Below, in pieces: positions 1-5,863 of a stretch of DNA of 9,753 nt. A program made the position numbers and the translations under genes. The DNA lies in NCBI GenBank assembly GCA_002368795.1, contig DFFG01000034.1:62962-72714 (forward strand), read 5' to 3'. How positions within the stretch are numbered: the stretch's first letter is position 1; every line of letters starts with the position of its first letter. Below the pieces are notes generated by a model that was given only the letters and a program-made list of their open reading frames with translations, was not told where the DNA came from and did not search any database. Source of the DNA: Eubacterium sp. UBA3782 (GTDB taxonomy: Bacteria > Bacillota > Clostridia > Lachnospirales > Lachnospiraceae).

Positions 1-1229
1 GCAAGACGCTGCTGGCCAAGGCAGTCGCCGGTGAGGCGGATGTTCCCTTCTTCTCCATTTCCGGATCTGAGTTTGTCGAGATGTTTGTCGGCATGGGCGC
101 TGCCAAGGTACGTGACCTGTTCAAACAGGCAGACGAGAAGGCACCCTGTATCGTTTTCATCGATGAGATCGATACCGTCGGAAAAAAGAGGGACGGCGGC
201 GGCTTCGCCGGCAATGATGAGAGAGAGCAGACGCTCAACCAGCTGCTGGCGGAGATGGACGGCTTCGACGGAAGAAAGGGTGTTGTCATCCTTGCGGCGA
301 CCAACCGGCCCGATTCTCTGGATCCCGCGCTTTTGCGTCCGGGCCGTTTTGACCGGCGGATCCCGGTCGAGCTGCCGGATCTGAAGGGCAGAGAGGATAT
401 CCTCCGGCTCCATGCAAAAAATATCAAGATCTCGGACAACGTGGATTTCAATGCCGTTGCCAGAGCAGCCTCCGGTGCAAGCGGCGCCGAGCTGGCCAAC
501 ATGATCAACGAGGCTGCGCTCCGGGCGGTGCGTGACGGCAGAAAGTACGTGACCCAGGCGGACCTGGAGGAGAGCGTAGAGGTCGTCATCGCCGGCTACC
601 AGAAGAAGAACAAGGTCCTGACGACCAAGGAGAAGCTGATCGTGGCCTACCACGAGACAGGACATGCGCTGGTGGCAGCCATGCAGACAAATTCAGCACC
701 GGTCACCAAGATCACGATCATCCCCAGAACCTCCGGCGCGCTGGGCTATACCATGCAGGTCGAGGAGAATGACCACAACCTGATGAGCAGGGAAGAGCTG
801 GAGAACCGCATCGCTACGCTGACTGGCGGACGGGTCGCAGAGGATCTGGTCTTCCACTCCATCACGACTGGTGCTTCCAATGATATTGAACAGGCAACCA
901 AGGTGGCCAGAGCAATGATCACTCGTTTTGGCATGAGCGATGAATTCGGCATGGTGGCGATGGAGACCGTCAACAATGCCTACCTTGGCGGAGATACCTC
1001 CCTTGCCTGCTCTGAGGCGACCGCAGGAAAGATCGACGCCATGGTCGTTGACCTGGTCGGCAGGTCCTACAAGAAGGCGGAGAAGATCATTTCCGAGAAT
1101 ATGCCCAAGCTTCATGAGCTGGCCAAGTACCTGTATGAGCGCGAGACCATCACCGGCGATGAGTTCATGGATATCCTGAACAAAAAGCCGGAGACCGAAA
1201 CCGCACAGCTTTCTGACACAACTGCATAA
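1..1229 (+). CDS. ftsH: ATP-dependent zinc metalloprotease FtsH, 5'-truncated by the window edge
   Basis: FtsH is a membrane-anchored hexameric AAA+ protease that unfolds and degrades membrane proteins and short-lived regulators. The reading frame is open from base 3; bases 1-2 finish a split codon. The visible part starts at the Walker A lysine (KTLLAKAVAGEA) and continues with Walker B (IVFIDEID, about 150-173) and the second region of homology (ATNRPDSLDPALLRPGRFD), then the AAA lid. The zinc-protease motif HETGH lies at 651-665, and the probable third zinc ligand is the Asp of SNDIEQ (882-884). The C-terminal end (LYERETITGDEFMDILNKK) is typical of clostridial FtsH. About 408 codons are present; full-length members are about 600-650 residues, so the two N-terminal membrane segments and the start of the ATPase domain lie upstream. 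No defect is seen in the visible catalytic residues. It is followed by its own terminator, so it is transcriptionally separate from glgB. Confidence 0.97.
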   Translation, partial: KTLLAKAVAGEADVPFFSISGSEFVEMFVGMGAAKVRDLFKQADEKAPCIVFIDEIDTVGKKRDGGGFAGNDEREQTLNQLLAEMDGFDGRKGVVILAATNRPDSLDPALLRPGRFDRRIPVELPDLKGREDILRLHAKNIKISDNVDFNAVARAASGASGAELANMINEAALRAVRDGRKYVTQADLEESVEVVIAGYQKKNKVLTTKEKLIVAYHETGHALVAAMQTNSAPVTKITIIPRTSGALGYTMQVEENDHNLMSREELENRIATLTGGRVAEDLVFHSITTGASNDIEQATKVARAMITRFGMSDEFGMVAMETVNNAYLGGDTSLACSEATAGKIDAMVVDLVGRSYKKAEKIISENMPKLHELAKYLYERETITGDEFMDILNKKPETETAQLSDTTA

Positions 1230-1243
1230 ATATCGTGTATAAT
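1213..1243 (+). promoter_or_regulatory. Candidate sigma-A promoter for glgB-mscS overlapping the ftsH end and terminator
   Basis: A perfect TATAAT sits at 1238-1243, with CTGACA (5 of 6 matches to TTGACA) at 1213-1218. The 19-bp spacer is longer than the optimal 17. A transcript would start around 1249-1251, inside the left arm of the ftsH terminator, so it would lack most of that arm and should not be stopped by the hairpin. No better promoter-like pair is visible in 1272-1379. The call rests on motif matching only. Confidence 0.35.
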
Positions 1244-1271
1244 AAAAGCCGGAGATTTTCTCCGGCTTTTT
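1244..1271 (+). terminator. Rho-independent terminator after ftsH
   Basis: A perfect 12-bp inverted repeat, left arm AAAAGCCGGAGA (1244-1255), loop TTT, right arm TCTCCGGCTTTT (1259-1270), is followed by another T. The GC-rich core with a T-run directly after it, 15 bases past the ftsH stop, is a classical intrinsic terminator. The A-tract on the left arm means it could also terminate transcription from the other strand, but no minus-strand gene is seen nearby. Confidence 0.93.
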
Positions 1272-1366
1272 CTGTCTGATCCTTCAGGAGAATTATCCGG
1301 CAAGGGAAATATGACGGAAACGGTACCGGAGGATGCATATCTGCACTTTTCAAAAGATTTTTCCAC

Positions 1367-1371
1367 AGGAG
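1367..1371 (+). promoter_or_regulatory. Ribosome binding site deciding the glgB start
   Basis: AGGAG lies 8 bases before the ATG at 1380. The same frame is open back to an ATG at 1311, which has only AAGGG at 4 bases spacing. The segment between the two ATGs would add 23 residues that do not resemble the usual GlgB N terminus, whereas the protein from 1380 (MSTAKTMEEKVYDLMDW) does. I therefore favour 1380. Confidence 0.7.
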
Positions 1372-1379
1372 ATGGACGT

Positions 1380-4151
1380 ATGAGTACTGCTAAGACGATG
1401 GAAGAAAAAGTATATGACCTGATGGACTGGGCTGCCATCGAGGCGGTCGTATATGGCGAGGAATCAAGGCCAGACACCATCCTCGGTGCGCACATTGTGC
1501 CGGAGGGTGTTTTGATCCAGGCCTTTTTCCCTGGAGCAGGCAGCGTCAGCCTGAAGATCCACGACAAGATCCTGCCGATGATCTGCGAGGATGAGGCCGG
1601 TTATTTTGCCATCCTGCTGGAGGGAAAAAAGATCCCTTCCTATACGTATCTGGTGGATGACGGAGACCGGATGGGCAGCCGTTTTGCCGGCGGTTATCCG
1701 GATCCATACAATTTTGGCAGCTGTTTTTCGGAAAAGGAGCTGATCCGTTTCCGTTCCGGCATCTGGAATAAGGCCTACACCCGTCTTGGGGCGCGCCTCG
1801 TGGAGAGGGACGGAATCTCTGGCGTGCAGTTTGCCGTGTGGGCTCCAAATGCAGTGCGGGTTTCCGTCGTGGGTGATTTTAATGCCTGGAACGGACTGTC
1901 CTGCCAGATGGTAAAAAATGAAGCCGGGATCTTTGAGCTGTTCCTGCCGGGGCTGACAGCCGGTGTCCTGTATAAGTATGAGATAAAAACAAAAAGAGGA
2001 GATGTGTACCTCAAGGCTGACCCGTTTGCCCATGCAAACGAAGCCAAGATCGAGGGCGCATCCATCGTCGCGGATATGGAGAACTATACCTGGGGCGATG
2101 CGGCCTGGCTGGATTCGCACCGCGAGGCACAGCCAGAGGCCCCGGCGGTGGTGTACGAGGTTCATCTGAATTCCTGGAGAAAAAAGGAGGATGGCAGCTT
2201 CCTTAGCTATGCCGAGATCGCGCCGCTTCTTACTGCATATGTCAGGGATATGGGCTACACCCATGTGGAGCTGCTTCCGGTCATGGAGTATCCGGATCCC
2301 GCTTCCCTGGGATATGGCACCCAGAGCTTTTTCGCACCGACGGCAAGACTCGGAAAACCAGAGGAGCTGAAACTCCTGATCGATACCCTGCATCAGGCCG
2401 GCATCGGCGTGATCCTGGACTGGGTCCCTGGCTTTTTCGCCAGAGGGAAAGAGGGACTTTCCGCTTTTGACGGGACCTGCCTGTACGAGCATCTGAACCC
2501 GAAACAGGGCGTCCATCCGATGTGGAATACGCTGATCTTCAACTATGGCAGAGGAGAGGTCCGGAGCTTTATGAGCTCCAGCGCCTTCTATTGGCTTGAG
2601 GAGTTCCATGCGGACGGCCTGCGGATCAACGATGTCGCTTCGATGGTCTACCTGGATTACGGCAGGGCAGAGGGCGACTGGATCGCAAACATCTACGGCG
2701 GAAATGAAAATCTGGAGACCATTGCCTTCCTGAAGGAGCTAAACGCCGAGGTAGCGCGGCAGCATCCCGGCGCGTGGATGATCGCCGAGGAGGAGACCGG
2801 CTATCCTGAGGTCACCGGCGATCCCGCAAAGAACGGCCTTGGTTTTACCTACAAATGGAACAACGGCTGCCTGGACGACTATATCCGCTATATCGAGCTG
2901 GATCCGCTGTTTCGGGGCGCCCATCAGGATGACCTGACCTTCAGCATGATCTATATGTATTCGGAGCGGTTTTTCCTGAGCCTTTCCCATGACCGGATGT
3001 ACAAGAACCGGCGGACACTGCTTCGGCAGATGCCGGGCGGAAAGGACAGCACAAAGCTGGCAAATCTGCGGCTGACCCTTGCCTATCTGATGACCTACCC
3101 GGGCAAGAAGCTGATCTTCATGGGTCAGGATTTTGCTCAGAGAGAAGACTGGGATCCGGAAGGGGCGCTGGCCTGGGAGGAGCTGGATATCTCCTGGCAC
3201 AGCCAGGCACAGGAGCTTTGCCGCGATCTCATCCGGATCTACAAGGAGACCCCGGCGCTGTACGCCATGGATGAGCATCCGGAGGGCTTTGAGTGGATCA
3301 GCAACCTGGACCGTACCAGAAGCATGCTGGTCTATCTGCGAAAGACAGAACAAAAAGACGAGACGATCCTGGTGGTCGCCAATTTCTCCAACGTCAATTA
3401 TCCAAAGCTTGAGATCGGTGTGCCCTTTGCCGGACGGTATAAGGAGATCTTCAACAGCGATTCGCTGCGGTACGGCGGAGGCGGGGTGGTCAATCCGAGA
3501 GTCAAGCTCAGCCGTCCAAAGGAGGCAGATGAGCGGAAGAATTCCATCACCATCAATGTGCCTGCTCTTGGCGTGAGCATGTTCCGCTGCACACCGGATC
3601 CGGAAGAAGCAGCAGAAATCAGGACAGAAGAAAAGAAACCGGAGAAGACTTCCCGGACAGACAAGCCCCTGAAAAAGGAAAAGACAGACCGGAAGGCAAA
3701 GACAGCCCCGGGCAAAAAGGCCAAGACAGACAAGCCCCTGATCCAGCCAGAGGAGCTGCTTCAGAAGGCAGATGGCATCCGGAAGATGGCAGCAGACCGG
3801 GTCCAGCAGGCAGCGGACGCCATATCCGGTGCCGCAAAGCCCATCACCGATGCGGTGGGAGGAAAGGCCCAGCAGGCGGCAGATGCGATCTCTGAGGCCG
3901 CAAAGCCCATCACCGATGCGGTGGGAGGTAAGGCGCAGCAGGCAGCGGACGCTATCTCAGGTGCGGCAAAGCCCATCACCGATGCGGTGGGAGGCAAGGC
4001 GCAGCAGGCAGCGGACGCCATCTCTGAGGCCGCAAAGCCCATCACCGATGCGGTGGGAGGCAAGGTCCAGCAGGCAGCAGAGGCTGTGACCAGTGCGGCA
4101 GACAAGGCTGCGGGAAAGAAGAAAACAGAAAACAGCAGGAGAAATAAATGA
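1380..4151 (+). CDS. glgB: Glycogen branching enzyme homologue (GH13) with altered active site and C-terminal repeat tail
   Basis: GlgB makes alpha-1,6 branches in glycogen by cutting and transferring alpha-1,4 chains. This 923-residue protein has an N-terminal GlgB module (about 25-120), a CBM48-like beta domain (about 148-230, VQFAVWAPNAVRVSVVGDFNAW), the GH13 barrel (about 255-680) and the C-terminal beta domain (to about 735). Using E. coli GlgB numbering from memory: Asp335 is kept (D347), Arg403 kept (R415), Glu458 kept (E471, AEEET), and His525-Asp526 kept (SLSHD, 537-538). However, the nucleophile Asp405 is Asn417 (LRINDVASM instead of LRVDAVASM), His340 is Phe352 (DWVPGFF), Tyr300 is Phe318, and the residue after the HD pair is Arg rather than Glu. 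Family members are usually 620-750 residues; the extra length is a Lys/Glu linker (738-808) and a 22-residue repeat array. The stop codon overlaps the mscS start. Fold assignment is firm. Catalytic activity is doubtful: it may be a pseudoenzyme acting as a glucan-binding protein. Confidence 0.9.
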   Translation: MSTAKTMEEKVYDLMDWAAIEAVVYGEESRPDTILGAHIVPEGVLIQAFFPGAGSVSLKIHDKILPMICEDEAGYFAILLEGKKIPSYTYLVDDGDRMGSRFAGGYPDPYNFGSCFSEKELIRFRSGIWNKAYTRLGARLVERDGISGVQFAVWAPNAVRVSVVGDFNAWNGLSCQMVKNEAGIFELFLPGLTAGVLYKYEIKTKRGDVYLKADPFAHANEAKIEGASIVADMENYTWGDAAWLDSHREAQPEAPAVVYEVHLNSWRKKEDGSFLSYAEIAPLLTAYVRDMGYTHVELLPVMEYPDPASLGYGTQSFFAPTARLGKPEELKLLIDTLHQAGIGVILDWVPGFFARGKEGLSAFDGTCLYEHLNPKQGVHPMWNTLIFNYGRGEVRSFMSSSAFYWLEEFHADGLRINDVASMVYLDYGRAEGDWIANIYGGNENLETIAFLKELNAEVARQHPGAWMIAEEETGYPEVTGDPAKNGLGFTYKWNNGCLDDYIRYIELDPLFRGAHQDDLTFSMIYMYSERFFLSLSHDRMYKNRRTLLRQMPGGKDSTKLANLRLTLAYLMTYPGKKLIFMGQDFAQREDWDPEGALAWEELDISWHSQAQELCRDLIRIYKETPALYAMDEHPEGFEWISNLDRTRSMLVYLRKTEQKDETILVVANFSNVNYPKLEIGVPFAGRYKEIFNSDSLRYGGGGVVNPRVKLSRPKEADERKNSITINVPALGVSMFRCTPDPEEAAEIRTEEKKPEKTSRTDKPLKKEKTDRKAKTAPGKKAKTDKPLIQPEELLQKADGIRKMAADRVQQAADAISGAAKPITDAVGGKAQQAADAISEAAKPITDAVGGKAQQAADAISGAAKPITDAVGGKAQQAADAISEAAKPITDAVGGKVQQAAEAVTSAADKAAGKKKTENSRRNK
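3804..4109 (+). repeat. Four 66-bp in-frame tandem repeats plus a decayed fifth in the glgB tail
   Basis: Units start at 3804, 3870, 3936 and 4002, each encoding 22 residues (QQAADAIS, then G or E, then AAKPITDAVGGK, then A or V). A diverged fifth partial copy (QQAAEAVTSAADKA) starts at 4068. Units 1 and 3 carry Gly and units 2 and 4 carry Glu at the ninth position, giving a 132-bp higher-order period. A core coding for AAKPITDAVGG is nearly identical in DNA in all four copies. Small residues, periodic Ile/Val/Ala and one Pro per unit recall the 11/22-residue amphipathic helices of apolipoproteins and similar surface-binding proteins; that resemblance is inference. Confidence 0.95.
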
Positions 4152-5077
4152 CAGGAATCACAATAGGAGCTATGAGCCTTCAGGCGGCAGTGGATAGTGT
4201 CAGCGAGGGGATCGAGGAGCTGACACAGGATGTCAGCGGTTTAAAGGCGTGGGCCTCCGGAATCAGCGCAGGTGCATTGAACTTTCTGCTTCGGGTGCTG
4301 CTCGCACTCATCATCTACTACATTGCGTCGAAGCTGATCGGCAGGCTGGTCCGGTTTGTCGGCAGCTACATGGATAAAAAGAACGTGGATCCATCGGCAA
4401 GGGCATTTATCATCGCCGTCGTCCGCTATGGACTGCTCACCCTGGTCGTCGTTGAGGTCATCCTTTTCCTGGATCTGGTGGAGGCATCCAGCATAGCGGC
4501 CCTCTTTGCCGCAGGCGGCGTTGGCATTTCCCTGGCGATGCAGGGCGTGCTGTCCAACTTTGCGGGCGGCATCCTGCTTCTGATCCTGAAGCCCTTCCGG
4601 GTCGGCGATTTTATCTCCGTCCCGGCGGTCAGCGCAGAGGGCATCGTCAAGAAGATCGAGATCTACTATACGACGCTGGAGACTATTTTCGGAGAGACCA
4701 TCTCTATCCCGAATTCCTCCCTGACCAACAATCAGGTGACCAACTATACGCTGCTGGGCCGCAGAAAACTCAACTTCAAGATCGGCATCTCCTACCGCTC
4801 AGATCCGGAAAAGGCGCTGCAGATCCTTCGGGATCTGGTTTCAGAGGAGCCCAGGCTCGAGAAAGAAGGACAGGAGTTTTTTGTGGACAGCCTGGGGGAG
4901 AGCGCGGTGATCCTCTGCATGCGTGCCTTCTGTACGGCGGATGATTACTGGCCGGTCATGTGGGAGTTCAACCGCAAGGTCAAGGCAGCCTTTGATGCGG
5001 CCGATATCCAGATCCCGTACAACCAGGTGGATGTCCATATGATCCATGTAGGGGAAGGAACGCATCCCGGAGATTAA
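4148..5077 (+). CDS. mscS: Small-conductance mechanosensitive channel, MscS family
   Basis: MscS channels are heptameric membrane pores that open under membrane tension and release solutes during hypo-osmotic shock. The 309-residue protein has an N-terminal segment without a signal peptide, then TM1 (about 42-62), TM2 (about 86-110) and the Gly/Ala-rich pore helix TM3 (about 113-145) with the family pattern AAGGVGISLAMQGVLSNFAGG. The beta domain follows (KPFRVGDFISV to IPNSSLTNNQVTNYT, about 148-200), then a C-terminal alpha/beta domain. Its length is close to the short canonical MscS type (about 280-300). The start ATG lies within the ATGA that ends glgB, and AGGAG at 4137-4141 gives 6 bases spacing, so translation is probably coupled to glgB. 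No intrinsic terminator with a T-run is visible after the stop. Confidence 0.95.
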   Translation: MTGITIGAMSLQAAVDSVSEGIEELTQDVSGLKAWASGISAGALNFLLRVLLALIIYYIASKLIGRLVRFVGSYMDKKNVDPSARAFIIAVVRYGLLTLVVVEVILFLDLVEASSIAALFAAGGVGISLAMQGVLSNFAGGILLLILKPFRVGDFISVPAVSAEGIVKKIEIYYTTLETIFGETISIPNSSLTNNQVTNYTLLGRRKLNFKIGISYRSDPEKALQILRDLVSEEPRLEKEGQEFFVDSLGESAVILCMRAFCTADDYWPVMWEFNRKVKAAFDAADIQIPYNQVDVHMIHVGEGTHPGD

Positions 5078-5162
5078 AACCCATCTGGGAGACGAATACC
5101 CATCCGGTGGACCATTGCCTATCCTGAACAATAATTATTCATTCGGGAGAAGGATCAGGATG

Positions 5163-5201
5163 CGGTGCCCCGGCGACTTCAGGGATGCAGGATAAGCACC
5201 G
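5163..5201 (+). other. Weak potential stem in the mscS-rimP intergenic region
   Basis: The stretch 5078-5255 holds no gene that I can support. CGGTGC (5163-5168) can pair with GCACCG (5196-5201) around a C- and G-rich loop, and a near-perfect tandem decamer (CCGGAAAACC then CCGGAAACCC) follows at about 5214-5233. It has no T-run, so it is not a normal intrinsic terminator, and I match it to no known riboswitch. It may be mscS 3' UTR structure or chance. Confidence 0.2.
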
Positions 5202-5255
5202 GAGCAAACCTTACCGGAAAACCCCGGAAACCCGTGAAAAATCAACATTTTATAC

Positions 5256-5284
5256 TTGCTTTTTCAATTGGCGGGTGCTATAGT
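5256..5284 (+). promoter_or_regulatory. Extended -10 promoter of the rimP-nusA-infB operon
   Basis: TTGCTT (5256-5261) and TATAGT (5279-5284) are separated by exactly 17 bases, and the -10 is preceded by TG plus one base (TGCTATAGT), an extended -10. The -35 matches only in its first three bases, which an extended -10 can compensate. The surrounding DNA is AT-rich compared with the rest of the window. The predicted start near 5291 gives a leader of about 70 bases containing the hairpin at 5311-5335. Confidence 0.75.
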
Positions 5285-5310
5285 TTACAAGGTGAATAGT
5301 TATTTATAGC

Positions 5311-5339
5311 AAGAGTGGGCAAAACGCCCACTCTTCTTT
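5311..5339 (+). promoter_or_regulatory. Leader hairpin before rimP, probable attenuator
   Basis: A perfect 10-bp stem, AAGAGTGGGC (5311-5320) with GCCCACTCTT (5326-5335) and loop AAAAC, is followed by a T-rich stretch (CTTTGTT). It lies between the predicted transcription start and the rimP ribosome binding site, so it resembles a terminator inside the operon leader. In E. coli the rimP-nusA operon is autoregulated through its leader by NusA; I infer a similar attenuator here. The T-run is broken by C and G, so termination would be partial or factor-dependent. It could also be a terminator for read-through from mscS. Confidence 0.65.
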
Positions 5340-5346
5340 GTTGCAC

Positions 5347-5352
5347 AGGAGG
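5347..5352 (+). promoter_or_regulatory. Ribosome binding site fixing the GTG start of rimP
   Basis: AGGAGG (within AGGAGGAG) lies 7 bases before the GTG at 5360. The frame stays open upstream to a GTG at 5315, but that codon is inside the leader hairpin stem and has no Shine-Dalgarno sequence. 5360 is therefore the supported start. Confidence 0.88.
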
Positions 5353-5359
5353 AGATTGC

Positions 5360-5833
5360 GTGAGTAGCAGGACACAAGCGATTGAGCAGAAGGCAGAAGA
5401 GCTTCTGCGTCCGATCCTGGATCAGGGCAGCTACGAGCTGGTCGATCTGGAGTATGTCAAGGAAGCCGGTACCTGGTATCTTCGGGCATACTGTGACAAG
5501 GCGGGCGGGATCACGGTTGATGACTGTGAGATCATCAGCCGGGCCTTCGAGGTAAAGCTTGACGAGGCAGATCTGATCGAAGAAGCCTACATTCTGGAGG
5601 TAAGCTCTCCGGGACTTGGGCGGCCTCTGAAAAAGGAAAAGGATTTTATCCGCGCGATGGGCGGGCCGGTCGAGATCCGAACCTACCGTCCGATCGACCA
5701 TGAAAAGGAGTTCTGCGGAACGCTGACCGCCTTTGACAAGGACACCGTTACACTGGATCTGGATGGCGAGGGAGGAGAGAAGGTCTTCCCCCGTGCCGAG
5801 ATCGCTCTGATCCGTATGAATGATTTTGATTAA
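5360..5833 (+). CDS. rimP: Ribosome maturation factor RimP
   Basis: RimP helps the late steps of 30S ribosomal subunit assembly in the cytoplasm. The 157-residue protein starts at GTG and matches the family length of about 150. The N-terminal domain contains YELVDLEYVKEAGTWYLRAY, typical of the family, and the hallmark segment YILEVSSPGLGRPLK lies at about residues 78-91. The C-terminal Sm-like beta domain (FCGTLTAFDKDTVTLDL and the following strands) runs to the end. It is the first gene of the operon, 30 bases before nusA, the order normal in Bacillota. Expression is likely controlled by the leader hairpin upstream. Nothing unusual is seen in the protein. Confidence 0.97.
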   Translation: MSSRTQAIEQKAEELLRPILDQGSYELVDLEYVKEAGTWYLRAYCDKAGGITVDDCEIISRAFEVKLDEADLIEEAYILEVSSPGLGRPLKKEKDFIRAMGGPVEIRTYRPIDHEKEFCGTLTAFDKDTVTLDLDGEGGEKVFPRAEIALIRMNDFD

Positions 5834-5863
5834 TAGGGGTTTGACCAGGAGGATAATGGAAAA

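Noticed and set aside
1311..1379. Upstream ATG at 1311 as the glgB start
   Set aside because: It has only a weak, closely spaced AAGGG, and the extra 23 residues do not look like a GlgB N terminus; ATG 1380 has AGGAG at 8 bases. It cannot be fully excluded.
1464..2609. 381-codon open frame on the minus strand opposite glgB
   Set aside because: The + strand reads as continuous GlgB family protein; the antisense product has no recognisable motif or ribosome binding site.
2600..2660. Frameshift or sequencing error explaining the missing GlgB nucleophile
   Set aside because: The frame is intact on both sides, DGLR and VASM align without gaps, and other active-site positions differ as well, so a single error does not explain it.
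5078..5255. Riboswitch or small gene between mscS and rimP
   Set aside because: I see no match to a known riboswitch core, no ORF with a ribosome binding site, and the segment lies upstream of the rimP promoter; only a weak 6-bp stem is visible.
5315..5359. GTG at 5315 as the rimP start
   Set aside because: It lies in the stem of the leader hairpin without a ribosome binding site; GTG 5360 has AGGAGGAG right before it and gives the family length.
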